Below are positions 51,706-60,842 of a DNA stretch of 64,000 nt, piece after piece. Below the pieces are notes generated by a model. It ran no database searches and was not told where the DNA came from. It was given only the letters and a program-made list of their open reading frames with translations. A program made the translations under genes and the position numbers. This DNA is from Brevibacillus formosus (GTDB taxonomy: Bacteria > Bacillota > Bacilli > Brevibacillales > Brevibacillaceae). Position 1 is the stretch's first letter. Every line of letters starts with the position of its first letter. The stretch spans positions 1 through 64,000 of the forward strand of contig NZ_PXZL01000004.1 of assembly GCF_003013405.1 (NCBI RefSeq), in the 5' to 3' direction.

Positions 51706-52416
51706 TTATTTTTCATCTAAAAATAGATCGGGCTTCTCCAGGAAACGGCGCGTCAATTGATAGTGCTCCGTATCTCGATAATTCACCTCTTGTACCGGCG
51801 ATTCATCAAAATTGAGGATAGTCGCCCCGGGATAGCCCAATAGAATCGGCGAGTGCGTCGCAATGATAAATTGTGCTCCTTCTTCTACCAAATCGCGCAT
51901 CACGTACAAAAAAGCGATTTGACGCTTCGGTGAAAGAGCAGCCTCGGGCTCATCCAGCAGATAGATTCCCCTGCCGTTGAAGCGATTGGCAAACAGCGCG
52001 AAAAATGATTCTCCGTGCGACTGCTCATGCAGCGAGCGACCGCCGTAGTTTTTATAGCTTTCAGAGCCCATCTGATCGATATGGCTGGCAAACTGATAGA
52101 AGCTCTCAGCCCGCAAAAAAAAGCCATTCGTTATTTTGGGCAGCCAGGAAAGACGTATGTAGTCACCCAGACTCGCCTCCGAGCGATGCACTTCATAAAA
52201 ATTATTCCGCGATCCGCCAGCCGTATGGAAACCACATTGATAGGCAACAGCCTCAAGCAACGTCGATTTACCTGAGCCATTCTCTCCTACAAAAAATGTG
52301 ACGCTGCTCGCAAGCTCGATCGCTTCCAGCTTACGCAAGGAGGGCAGGTGAAACGGATATTCTTTCGTGTTCGGAAAATCCTCTCTCAGCAGCTTGATCG
52401 TTCGCAAATAAACCAT
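51706..52416 (-). CDS. AAA-type ABC/SMC-like ATPase, stand-alone
   Basis: A 236-residue soluble ATPase. Walker A is VTFFVGENGSGKSTLLEAVA near 40-58. A signature-like LHEQSHGESFFALFANRF near 128, Walker B GIYLLDEPEAALSP near 150, and the H-loop IIATHSPILLGYPGA complete an ABC-type head without a coiled coil or nuclease domain. This form is common among bacterial predicted ATP-binding proteins, some part of defence or repair systems. No partner gene is adjacent: the neighbours are the ECF sigma operon and a divergent L,D-transpeptidase. Function unknown. Confidence 0.85.
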   Translation of the reverse strand: MVYLRTIKLLREDFPNTKEYPFHLPSLRKLEAIELASSVTFFVGENGSGKSTLLEAVAYQCGFHTAGGSRNNFYEVHRSEASLGDYIRLSWLPKITNGFFLRAESFYQFASHIDQMGSESYKNYGGRSLHEQSHGESFFALFANRFNGRGIYLLDEPEAALSPKRQIAFLYVMRDLVEEGAQFIIATHSPILLGYPGATILNFDESPVQEVNYRDTEHYQLTRRFLEKPDLFLDEK

Positions 52417-52512
52417 TTTTGACCTCCACTCTCATTATTTTCCCGACTCCCGCCGATACATCCTTATAAGGGCGCCTTTTTGAACGCTCATTTATTTGGG
52501 GGAGAAGTATCC

Positions 52513-53937
52513 GTGGACAAGGTTTCCTTTCTTCAGGAAAAAAGTACATTTCATATGAAATATCCGGATCAGAGCGACCTCGCCTTTTACCGGTGGTATA
52601 CGACGCAGTATCCAAACGAAGCCATCGGCTGGTTTCACCTTGGCCAAGAACGAGAAGCACAAGGAAACCGGGAACAGGCTCTCGAAGCGTACAGGCGTGG
52701 CCTTGTATCCAAGCAAGGCTCGTATTACAACGAGACGCGTGACGCTTATCAACGACTGCTGCGGGAGCGACAACGCAATTCCTTGGGCAATCGAACGCGT
52801 TTACTCTTGGCTTCACTTTTGTTTCTCTATTTTCAATTCGCTTTTTCTCCCGGACCGTTGAGGGATGCGTCCTCCAAGACAATGCCGCAGGCTGCCAAAC
52901 AGCCCGTACCGACACCTGGTCAAGCACAGCCACATGTAGAGGTCATTGCAGTTCCTCCTACACTTAGTGCGCGTGAGCTATCTGAACAGGTCCGGCGCTA
53001 TGTAGAGTCCCGGCGTCCTGCTCTGACGCAGCCTTTTACGGTGATGGTTGTCCCAGAAGTACCTGGTTCGCCGTTGTTCCGTCCTTTGCTGTTTTATCAG
53101 CCGCGTGAAGTCCGAGGCATCGTGCGTTACAATCCGACAAGTCGGACTGTTCTCAGTGAAAAATGGTGGGATAAACCTGTGCAATTCGAACGAGAACCGG
53201 CACTTGCAACAAGTAAGGGAGAACTCACGGATGAGCAGCTAACCCTCCAGCATGTACTGATCTTGCGAAACGCCTTGTATCGCTATTATCAGCAAACGGG
53301 TACGTTGCCTGCCCAGCTGTCTGATCTGGCTGGCGCTTATCCAGGCAATTATTTGCCGCAAATTCCAGTACCGCCAAAGAGACTTTTGTTAAAAAGCTAT
53401 CCGTATCATCCCAAAGCCTTCTTGGCAGGGTCCGCATGGGACAGCTTGCGCAATGTGCTGCCGCTTCCCGGCTATCCGGAGCCCGTGGCGCCTTTCGAAC
53501 CGTTACAGCTTCACTTGACTACCTCGACACATACGATGAAGCTCATCAGCGGGTCCCATCTGGTACGCAGCTATCCCGTCGCCATAGGTAAAAACGGTTC
53601 TACACCCGAAGGCTACTATACCATTCAGAAAAAAATCAATCAGCCCCGTGGACATGACAATATTTATGGAACGAGGGGCATGGTCTTTCAGGAGAACGGG
53701 TACGCCCTCCACGGGACAAACCATCCAGAGAGCATCGGCTCATCTGTTTCGCTCGGATGTGTTCGCTTGTACAATGCCGCTGTAGAAGAACTGTACACCT
53801 TTGTTTCATTGGGGACAGAATTCATTATCTCGAATGCCCCGTCCTCTGCCCAGCCTTGGAGCAACCCAGCTCCATTCGTTCTCCCGGCTGGTCCTGAGGA
53901 AGAGACGCCAAAAGTCATTTACAATTGGCTCCATTGA
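52513..53937 (+). CDS. L,D-transpeptidase (YkuD) with N-terminal TPR-like region and membrane anchor
   Basis: A ~474-residue protein. Residues ~20-90 look like TPR repeats on the cytoplasmic side (IGWFHLGQEREAQGNREQALEAYRRGL). A helix near 95-112 (LLLASLLFLYFQFAF) anchors it. The extracytoplasmic part ends in a YkuD domain with the catalytic motif HGTNHPESIG followed by SLGCVRLYN (His and Cys). Such enzymes form 3-3 cross-links in peptidoglycan or tailor it during sporulation. Start GTG at 52513 with GGGGGAG upstream. Followed by a bidirectional terminator. Confidence 0.88.
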   Translation: MDKVSFLQEKSTFHMKYPDQSDLAFYRWYTTQYPNEAIGWFHLGQEREAQGNREQALEAYRRGLVSKQGSYYNETRDAYQRLLRERQRNSLGNRTRLLLASLLFLYFQFAFSPGPLRDASSKTMPQAAKQPVPTPGQAQPHVEVIAVPPTLSARELSEQVRRYVESRRPALTQPFTVMVVPEVPGSPLFRPLLFYQPREVRGIVRYNPTSRTVLSEKWWDKPVQFEREPALATSKGELTDEQLTLQHVLILRNALYRYYQQTGTLPAQLSDLAGAYPGNYLPQIPVPPKRLLLKSYPYHPKAFLAGSAWDSLRNVLPLPGYPEPVAPFEPLQLHLTTSTHTMKLISGSHLVRSYPVAIGKNGSTPEGYYTIQKKINQPRGHDNIYGTRGMVFQENGYALHGTNHPESIGSSVSLGCVRLYNAAVEELYTFVSLGTEFIISNAPSSAQPWSNPAPFVLPAGPEEETPKVIYNWLH

Positions 53938-54016
53938 TTTTTTAGGCTCCGTAAAGAAAAGACGTGCGGAACGCCATCCCGTTACGTGCTGATTTTTACC
54001 AGACGCTTATCAAACG

Positions 54017-54066
54017 AAAAAAAGCCCTTCTATCCCTAAAAAAACAAGGGATAGAAAGGGCTTTTC
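54017..54066. terminator. Bidirectional terminator
   Basis: A long stem AAAAGCCCTTcTATCCCT pairs with AGGGATAGaAAGGGCTTTT, between convergent L,D-transpeptidase and collagenase genes. Confidence 0.92.
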
Positions 54067-54083
54067 TTCCTATGAATGGGGGA

Positions 54084-57000
54084 TTACTCTGCGTTCACGA
54101 TAACTTTGTACGGAATCTTTGTGTTGTTAGTATTGTAGACTAGCAAGTAATATTTCCCTGGTTTTGCCTCAAATTCTCCCGTCAGTTTCTTACCTGCGTT
54201 TTCGGGATAGGCGAAATACGTTTCGAGATCATCTTCATGAAACACCACCCAGTTTAAGCCTTCGTCCTTCTCGCTACTTACCGTAACTTGAACGATCCCT
54301 TCCTCTTCAACCTGAATGATGTACGTGTCCTTGACATCTGTACGATCGGTTTGACCACTTAGCTCTTCGCCAAACTGTAGCGCATTAGCGTCATCGAATG
54401 AATTGTTCGGCTCCGTTTCGGTTGCTTCTGTATCTTCTTCTGGCAATTCCGCGGTTACTTTGTATGGAATGGTTTCACCGTTAAAGTTGTACACGGACAA
54501 ATAATAGGTGCCCGGAGTTGCTTCAAACTCACCGGAAAGCGTTTTTCCTGAGGTTTTGGGGTAAGCGAGATAATTATTCAGATCATCCTCGTGGTGGACG
54601 ACCCAGTTCAAACCAGTATCATGCTCACTTGTTACGTTGATTTTCACTGTTCCTTTCCCCAATACGTTCAAGGCAAAAATGTCCTTGTCGTCTTGTTTGC
54701 TTGTTTGACCATTCAACACCACATTGCTTTTCAATGGATTAGCCTCTGAAAAGCTGTTGTTTGGCTCCTGTTCCTTTTCCCCGATTTCTCCACCCTGCTC
54801 CTCGATCGTGATCGTCATCGATTTCGCAGCAACCGCTCCTTTGTCATCCGTTACTCGCAGCTTCACGGTATATTCTCCCTGATTTTCGTAGACATGCGCA
54901 GGATTGGCATCGCTGCTGCTTGTGCCATCTCCAAATTCCCACAGATAGGATGCGATGCTGCCATCCGGATCGGAGCTTCCGTTACTGCTGAATGCAACCT
55001 CCTCGTTTACAGCCGCTTTTGACGGTCCGTTCATGACAATAACAGGCGGCTGGTTCTCACCATCTCCCTGTTCTGGAAGAACCCCATGGAACGTGACATC
55101 ATATTCAAACTGATTGGACGCATTAACTCTGTAGTTGGTGAAGTAGGCGGTTACGGTTTTGTAGCCGTTCCATGGGCGGGAAGAAAGTGTAGTTAGAAAC
55201 TCGTCTGTCATGCGACTCATCGTTCCCCAATCTTGCTTCTCCCCTTGTGCCTGCGTACCCGTGTACGTCCCTGTTAACGTAAAGGTTTGGAATAACTCTG
55301 AATCGTGCTTGTTTGTAGACACATTTTGCAATCCAGTAACCTCTTCAATTTCCCGGAAAATTTCTGTACTTGCTTTGGGGTCTGGCTTGACCAGATAATC
55401 ATCCGACACCAGCGGCACGGTCAGATCCGGATAGCTGTCTACCAGCGATTCCATTGTACGGCGGTAATCCCGATTTAGCTCGGAATCATTACTGAGCGTA
55501 CGGATTAACTGGTCATAACCATCCACGTTATTGGCCTCTATGTAATCCATGATATCGTCCAGCTTGTTCCAGTCCTCTTTCATCATGTGATACTGCAAGG
55601 CGTATGAATACGTATAAAAGTCCCATGTGCCGTAGCGTGCGTGCAAAGTTTGAGACGCCGTATACCAATTGTCCTGTCCAAAACGAATGAGATTGCCGAC
55701 CATGGATTTTCGTGGCAGAACACCTGTTGTTCGCGTGGAGCCTGCAAAGAGTTCTGCTCCTCCTTCTTCAAACCACGATAGTCTCTCGTCTCTGTAAATC
55801 GGTCCTTCATTCCACAAGCCAGGTATAGCGTAGCGCCCTTGCAAATAGTGCGTGAATTCATGGCGGAACAGCTCTTCCAGTGTGTACGTGCTCTGCTGCG
55901 GTGTTCGCTCGTAGGTGAAGAAAGTTCCCTTCCCCTCGATATACATGCCCCCGTTGTCCGTTTCATAGCCGTACAGGGGATTATTCATCTTGTACTCTGA
56001 AGGACTATTGTAAAGGACAATGGTCAAAATATCGTCGGGGTTCCCTTCTTCCATCGGTTCATCTCGTCCTGCCATCCGATGAAACTGAGCTTTTACCTCT
56101 TTTGCCGCCCAATATAACCGTTTCACTTTTTCTTCTGTGACATCTCCGCCTGTTTTCATGACAATGCTTCCGTCATCAAACGTATATTCTTTGGGCAGAT
56201 ATTTTTTCATGGCATCCTCACGAATCATGTTGAACTGGATGTCTCTTCCCTGCGCATCTTTTCCGCCATAGACCGTCTGGATCAGCTTCGCTGCCTGCAT
56301 ATACTGAAGTCCCACATACGGATAAAGCTCCAACGCTTCTGTGAGGACCTCGTTGCCCTTATTCGGATTGGAATGGTATTCTCCCAAATACGCACTGTGA
56401 TAAAACCCATTGTCGAGGACCCATTCTTTCGCTTCATCCGTATCGCCATGCAAGGCGAGATTTCCCAGCTCGTTCAGATACGTATCGATTTTGCCGTAAA
56501 ACTCCTGTTGCTTGGTTGGTTCATCTACTCTCCACATCAGAATATAGCTAATCTGGCTCATGATACGAAAAACAGCATCTCCCGCACTCCGCTGCGTAAT
56601 GAAAGTATCCATTTGTTCTTCGTATTGACGGATGATCGGGGCAGCTTTCTCCACGAGGGAAGCGCTTACAAAAGTGTTTCCGATAAGTCCGCCAAATGCA
56701 CCTACCACCTCATTTTGAGCATCTGTCCCTAATTTGAAATTCGGATTGTCTGCAATGGCATGCAGAGCAGGGAACACTTTTTGATGCTCGCTTCTCTGAT
56801 TGAGATAGGATAATTCCTGATGGTAGTAGCCGAGGTAATATCCAGAGCGAAGAACCTCAACCAAGGTGTCAATTCCTTTAGAATCGCTGCTGGAGTATTG
56901 TGTGCCTCTGACCTGCAATGCGTCAATGATGGCCTGAACGCGCTGGCGATCGTTGTAAAAGGCATAAGAATCGGGGGTAAAATCAAATAGTTCAGGAATC

Positions 57001-57401
57001 TGCTCCCAGTTGACCGTCACCAACACATTGACTAATTCGTCGTAGCTGAGCTTGTTCAAATCGGACATCGTGTACTTTTCGGCATTTGCCTTCATGCTCC
57101 GCTGCTGTTCGTTAGAAGACTCTTGCTCCTCTACACTCCAGGTCGGCTCCACCGGATGCGGATATTCTCCTGCTTCGTCAATGGATTGATGCTGAAACGA
57201 GGTGACTGGGTCCAGCTTACTCTCCACATATTTTCCAGAAGGCGGAACGTTTTGACTCCCATCCCTACCGAACGCACTCGAATAATCCTTGGCTGCCAAG
57301 GCTTGGGCAGGACTACCAACCGTCCCCAATAGAAATGATGTCGAGAGAAGGACACCAGCCACCATGCGGCCTGTGTGTACCGTGCGACTCTTTTTCTTCA
57401 T
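54084..57401 (-). CDS. Secreted M9-family collagenase with PKD and two C-terminal PPC domains
   Basis: A ~1105-residue secreted zinc peptidase. The signal peptide ends near AQALA (residue ~37). The activator and peptidase domains are of clostridial/Bacillus ColA type: HEFTH at ~513-517, and the zinc-ligand Glu in WFEEGGAELFAG near 546. A PKD domain (PPVIVMNGP... to ...MTITIEE) follows, and then two copies of a ~110-residue pre-peptidase C-terminal domain, each starting EPNNSF and containing LNWVV(H/F)HEDDL, which serve collagen binding. The start at 57401 is chosen for the signal peptide and AAAGGAGG; the longer frame adds a non-homologous stretch. Confidence 0.93.
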   Translation of the reverse strand: MKKKSRTVHTGRMVAGVLLSTSFLLGTVGSPAQALAAKDYSSAFGRDGSQNVPPSGKYVESKLDPVTSFQHQSIDEAGEYPHPVEPTWSVEEQESSNEQQRSMKANAEKYTMSDLNKLSYDELVNVLVTVNWEQIPELFDFTPDSYAFYNDRQRVQAIIDALQVRGTQYSSSDSKGIDTLVEVLRSGYYLGYYHQELSYLNQRSEHQKVFPALHAIADNPNFKLGTDAQNEVVGAFGGLIGNTFVSASLVEKAAPIIRQYEEQMDTFITQRSAGDAVFRIMSQISYILMWRVDEPTKQQEFYGKIDTYLNELGNLALHGDTDEAKEWVLDNGFYHSAYLGEYHSNPNKGNEVLTEALELYPYVGLQYMQAAKLIQTVYGGKDAQGRDIQFNMIREDAMKKYLPKEYTFDDGSIVMKTGGDVTEEKVKRLYWAAKEVKAQFHRMAGRDEPMEEGNPDDILTIVLYNSPSEYKMNNPLYGYETDNGGMYIEGKGTFFTYERTPQQSTYTLEELFRHEFTHYLQGRYAIPGLWNEGPIYRDERLSWFEEGGAELFAGSTRTTGVLPRKSMVGNLIRFGQDNWYTASQTLHARYGTWDFYTYSYALQYHMMKEDWNKLDDIMDYIEANNVDGYDQLIRTLSNDSELNRDYRRTMESLVDSYPDLTVPLVSDDYLVKPDPKASTEIFREIEEVTGLQNVSTNKHDSELFQTFTLTGTYTGTQAQGEKQDWGTMSRMTDEFLTTLSSRPWNGYKTVTAYFTNYRVNASNQFEYDVTFHGVLPEQGDGENQPPVIVMNGPSKAAVNEEVAFSSNGSSDPDGSIASYLWEFGDGTSSSDANPAHVYENQGEYTVKLRVTDDKGAVAAKSMTITIEEQGGEIGEKEQEPNNSFSEANPLKSNVVLNGQTSKQDDKDIFALNVLGKGTVKINVTSEHDTGLNWVVHHEDDLNNYLAYPKTSGKTLSGEFEATPGTYYLSVYNFNGETIPYKVTAELPEEDTEATETEPNNSFDDANALQFGEELSGQTDRTDVKDTYIIQVEEEGIVQVTVSSEKDEGLNWVVFHEDDLETYFAYPENAGKKLTGEFEAKPGKYYLLVYNTNNTKIPYKVIVNAE

Positions 57402-57566
57402 GAATGAGCAAACCTCCTTTGAATGGTAACCGTATTTTCGTTTGTTGCGAGGATGCCGTATCTCGTTTTGTGCAGCTTCACCTTCTCTCCATTTGGAATG
57501 AAATAAAGTACACACTATTAGAAATGCAAGTATGGTGCCAATACATATAACAAAAGAGAAGACCAA

Positions 57567-57580
57567 AAATGTATACATTT
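57567..57580 (-). promoter_or_regulatory. Palindromic operator candidate upstream of the collagenase gene
   Basis: AAATGTATACATTT is a perfect palindrome 166 bp before the start, followed by related ATGTA/TACAT half-sites at about 57585-57607. It could bind a dimeric regulator of the extracellular protease. Confidence 0.35.
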
Positions 57581-57656
57581 ATTTACATTAATACATAAAC
57601 ATGTATGAAACATTAGACACGGTTACTTTCGTAAATGAGTCTTGCTTAACGCACGC

Positions 57657-57692
57657 AAAAAAGCGCGTCCCCCAATGGGAACGCGCCATGTT
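57657..57692 (-). terminator. Terminator
   Basis: GCGCGT-CCC pairs with GGG-ACGCGC around a 6-nt loop; on the minus strand the T-run TTTTTT follows. It lies 19 bp after the stop of the 116-residue gene. Confidence 0.85.
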
Positions 57693-57705
57693 TTTACAAT
57701 CACAT

Positions 57706-58056
57706 TTATTTTTCTTCTTCCAATTCCCTCATCGATTCTTCTTGTTCTTCTTCTGAGTTCCAATAATCGAGCACTTTTCCTTGGAGAACCTTGCCTTGAA
57801 TGAATTCTACCTGCTGCTCACTGAAATCCTCTGTCCACTCAATACCCAATTGTTCAGCTAGACGTACGATAGTCAACAGTTCTGACCAAGCCACGTAGCG
57901 TTTGTACCAGAAGAACTGTGGCTGCTCGTTCATGTATGGGTAAAGATCATCGAAATCGGTGTGTTTACAGTCAAGTGCTCGCTCAAAATTCACCTTGGTT
58001 TGGCGTAACTGTTCTTTGAAAAATGTGGGTAGATCCCTTTGTGCGTAGCTAGACAT
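57706..58056 (-). CDS. Small acidic protein of unknown function
   Basis: 116 residues, soluble and helical: MSSYAQRDLPTFFKEQLRQTKVNF at the start, a tryptophan/tyrosine-rich middle (YMNEQPQFFWYKRYVAWSELL), and a very acidic tail (NSEEEQEESMRELEEE). A short internal duplication GKVLQGKVL is also visible in the DNA as a degenerate 15-bp repeat. I do not recognise the family. GGGGGG lies before the ATG. It lies downstream of the PBP1A gene on the same strand, 101 bp away, and has its own terminator. Confidence 0.75.
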   Translation of the reverse strand: MSSYAQRDLPTFFKEQLRQTKVNFERALDCKHTDFDDLYPYMNEQPQFFWYKRYVAWSELLTIVRLAEQLGIEWTEDFSEQQVEFIQGKVLQGKVLDYWNSEEEQEESMRELEEEK

Positions 58057-58157
58057 GGACTGTCCCCCCTGTCTCCCGATTTAATGGTATTGTACCACGT
58101 GAAAGAAGTTGTGCAAATAGTCGAATCGGTTTTGAATCGTTCTTGCTGGGCTAATCT

Positions 58158-60674
58158 TTAGCCGTTTGAAGCATCTGGGAACTGGTTCTGCCCCTCTTCT
58201 TGTGGAGGTGGCGGTAATTGAATTTCATTGGAGGAACCATTTGTCTGACCAGGTACTTGATTCCCGATGTCCGGTGGAACCTCACCTGTTCCCGGATTTG
58301 GCGATTGACCGCCATCTCCATTATTTGTATGCTCACCAGTTCCTTCTGTACCTTGGTCAGGTGGAATTTCACCATTGCCATTCTCAGTACCATTTGGATT
58401 TTGTCCCTGATTGTTGCCTTCCTCGTTATGACCTGGATCTTGATTAATCAGATTCTCCAGCTTCTTGGAATCGATTGGGACTATTTTTGAAGGTGTGCCT
58501 TCCTCGCCTTGTGCATTTCGTGGAACGACTTGATACTGATACTGTTTCGGACTATCCAGCACATCTACATAAGAGGTTTCCTTCATACCCGCAGAGATGA
58601 GTTTTCTCTCGCCGTTTTCGCTAATGCGGTACAAATCGTACGTATTGCCATCAGCTCCACCGATCCAGCTAAGAACGACCATCAATTTATTGGTACTGGT
58701 ATCCAATGTCATGTCTGCAGCCAATTGGATTTCCGGTTCAACTTCCTCTTGTTTATGTTGTACGACGCCTTCTGGTCGTACGAAATCCGATGACGGCACT
58801 CCTTTTAAGGCTGTTGCCAACACTTTGGAGAACATTTGCGCCGTCATGCTACTTCCTTGGTGCATCAAATGCTGTTTATCCTCTGGATCGAAGCCCATCC
58901 AGACTGCACCGACGTATTCCGGTGTATAGCCTACAAACCAAGCATCCTTGTTTGCTTTGCTATCTCCTGCAATCGATTGCGTCGTTCCTGTTTTACCAGC
59001 AACGTGACGGCCAGAGATCCGTGCCGCCTTCCCTGTACCTTCCTGAACCGCTCTCTCCAGCATTGTATGAACTTCCCAAGCTGCTTCCGGCTTCAATGCC
59101 TCTGTTTGTTGCGCCTTATATTCGCGTACAACACCCTCTGCCTTGTTCTCGACCTTAGTAATCGAGTGCGCCTCGGACACTACCCCTCCATTTACAAATG
59201 GAGTATACGCCTGAGCCATTTCCATCGGAGAAATACCTACATCCAATCCCCCAAGGGCAATGGCCAGGTTTCGGTCCTTCGGAGTCAGCTCAATGCCGAC
59301 TTTCTTCAGGTATGCCAAGCTTTCTGATACACCAATTTCATTTAACAGCCATACAGGCGGGATGTTTGCAGAGTCGATCATCGCCCTGCCCATACTTACT
59401 GTTTCAGTGTAGCGGTTATTGTAGTTGCGCGGCTCATAGCCGTTGAAGCTTTGCCTTTTGTTGCTCAGCTGCGAATTCGAGTTCCATTTGTTGATATCTT
59501 TATTGATTGCTGGAGCGAACACGGCAATCGGCTTAAAGCTGGAGCCCGGCTGACGCTTCATGTCTGTCGCATAGTTAAAGCCTTTTGGCGCATAGTTGCG
59601 TCCGCCCATCATCCCGGCAATTCCGCCCGTTTTCGCGTCGATGACAATCATCGATGATTCTACACCGCGCTTGGCGCCGTCTTTCGGGAAGTTTTTGGCA
59701 TTGGCATATTCCTCTACCATGGCATCCTGTACTTTCGGATCGAAGGTCGTGTAAATGTTCCAGCCTCCGCGGTACAGTTCTTCTTCTGTCACGCCGAACT
59801 TGGCTTCGGACTCTCTCAACATATTGTCAAAAAACGCGCGATAGCCTTTTTTCAAGCTCGCACCAGCCACTTCATGCGCTTTCGTAGGCAGCGCCTCCGC
59901 TTGAGCTGCCTCCTTTTGTTCATTGGTAATAATGCCTTGCTCATACATAAGACGTATAACAGTGTCTCGACGCAGCTTGGCTTTTTCCGGATTGTTAAAT
60001 GGTGAATAGGTGCTCGGTGCTTTTGGAATCGCCGCCAGCATCGCTGCTTCCGCAACGGTAACATCGCTCGCCGACTTACCGAAGTAAAATTGGGACGCAT
60101 CCTCAACCCCGAATTCCCCTTCGCCCAAATACACGCGATTCAAGTACATCTCCAAAATTTGATCCTTGGAATACTTGCGCTCCAAGCCAATCGCAATACT
60201 CATTTCTTTTGTTTTGCGCCAGAATGTTTGATCTAGGGTGAGAAAGACGTTTCTTGCCAGCTGTTGGGTAATCGTACTTCCCCCTTCAGCCAGCGATCCT
60301 TTTTTGATGTCATTGACTATGGCGCCACCGATCCGAACCATATCGACGCCCTTGTGTTCGTAAAAACGCTTATCCTCAACCGCGAGGAAAGCATTAATCA
60401 AAACTTTTGGCATTTCATTGATCGGCTTGTATTCACGGTTCTTTTGACGAATCAAGCTCGTCATCTCTACTCCGTTTTTGTCGTATATGACCGTTGGTTC
60501 TGCTTTCAAGTCCTGTAATTTCTGTACGTTTTCCTCAATCATCCGGTCTCCCGCATACAACAGGGCGAAGTAGCCCCCAATCACACTAAGGAAAAGGAAA
60601 ATTGCAAACGATACGGCAATCATCAGCAAGTTGTTCTTTTTCTTCTTGACTTTCTTCTTGGCCTTTGCTGCCAT
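58158..60674 (-). CDS. Class A penicillin-binding protein 1A (bifunctional transglycosylase/transpeptidase)
   Basis: An 838-residue membrane enzyme. A basic cytoplasmic start is followed by one helix (~16-42). The GT51 transglycosylase domain has catalytic E100 in AVEDKRFYEHKG. The transpeptidase domain has SSFK with nucleophile S378, the SAN motif (IDSANIPP), and KTGT near 560. A fibronectin-like segment (~660-730) follows, then a ~100-residue tail rich in Gly, Asn, Pro and Gln of the kind seen in Bacillus PonA. It builds and cross-links glycan strands outside the membrane. An ECF-type promoter sits 42 bp upstream, which would place it in an envelope-stress regulon. Confidence 0.93.
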   Translation of the reverse strand: MAAKAKKKVKKKKNNLLMIAVSFAIFLFLSVIGGYFALLYAGDRMIEENVQKLQDLKAEPTVIYDKNGVEMTSLIRQKNREYKPINEMPKVLINAFLAVEDKRFYEHKGVDMVRIGGAIVNDIKKGSLAEGGSTITQQLARNVFLTLDQTFWRKTKEMSIAIGLERKYSKDQILEMYLNRVYLGEGEFGVEDASQFYFGKSASDVTVAEAAMLAAIPKAPSTYSPFNNPEKAKLRRDTVIRLMYEQGIITNEQKEAAQAEALPTKAHEVAGASLKKGYRAFFDNMLRESEAKFGVTEEELYRGGWNIYTTFDPKVQDAMVEEYANAKNFPKDGAKRGVESSMIVIDAKTGGIAGMMGGRNYAPKGFNYATDMKRQPGSSFKPIAVFAPAINKDINKWNSNSQLSNKRQSFNGYEPRNYNNRYTETVSMGRAMIDSANIPPVWLLNEIGVSESLAYLKKVGIELTPKDRNLAIALGGLDVGISPMEMAQAYTPFVNGGVVSEAHSITKVENKAEGVVREYKAQQTEALKPEAAWEVHTMLERAVQEGTGKAARISGRHVAGKTGTTQSIAGDSKANKDAWFVGYTPEYVGAVWMGFDPEDKQHLMHQGSSMTAQMFSKVLATALKGVPSSDFVRPEGVVQHKQEEVEPEIQLAADMTLDTSTNKLMVVLSWIGGADGNTYDLYRISENGERKLISAGMKETSYVDVLDSPKQYQYQVVPRNAQGEEGTPSKIVPIDSKKLENLINQDPGHNEEGNNQGQNPNGTENGNGEIPPDQGTEGTGEHTNNGDGGQSPNPGTGEVPPDIGNQVPGQTNGSSNEIQLPPPPQEEGQNQFPDASNG

Positions 60675-60715
60675 TATTTACCTCCTGGTTTTCTCTCTCC
60701 CCCACATCTTATATA

Positions 60716-60740
60716 GACGGCACGATTTCAAAAAAGTTTC
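60716..60740 (-). promoter_or_regulatory. ECF sigma (SigM/SigX-like) promoter of the PBP1A gene
   Basis: On the minus strand GAAAC (60736-60740), a spacer of exactly 16 nt, then CGTC (60716-60719). This fits the Bacillus ECF -35 GAAAC/GTAAC and -10 CGTC consensus, 42 bp before the start codon. Confidence 0.6.
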
Positions 60741-60788
60741 TGTTTTGGATTGTAGTCTATCATTCCATATTGAAGCTCGTTTGTCACT

Positions 60789-60827
60789 GGAAAAGCCTAT
60801 CTCCTGAAACAGAAGATAGGCTTTTCC
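60789..60827. terminator. Terminator of tkt
   Basis: GGAAAAGCCTATCT pairs with AAGATAGGCTTTTCC around a short loop, 16 bp after the transketolase stop codon. Confidence 0.88.
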
Positions 60828-60842
60828 TAAAGGTTTACGATT

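Larger units (their letters stand above)
57402..57705. other. Intergenic region upstream of the collagenase gene
   Basis: 304 bp without a gene. It contains the terminator of the downstream-facing small gene (57657-57692), an AT-rich stretch with a perfect 14-bp palindrome at 57567-57580, and further TACAT/ATGTA half-sites to about 57610. No clear SigA promoter can be fixed. Confidence 0.5.

Noticed and set aside
52331..52933. 200-codon minus-strand frame opposite the L,D-transpeptidase start and extending into the ATPase gene
   Set aside because: Overlaps two well-supported genes, with no family resemblance and no ribosome site.
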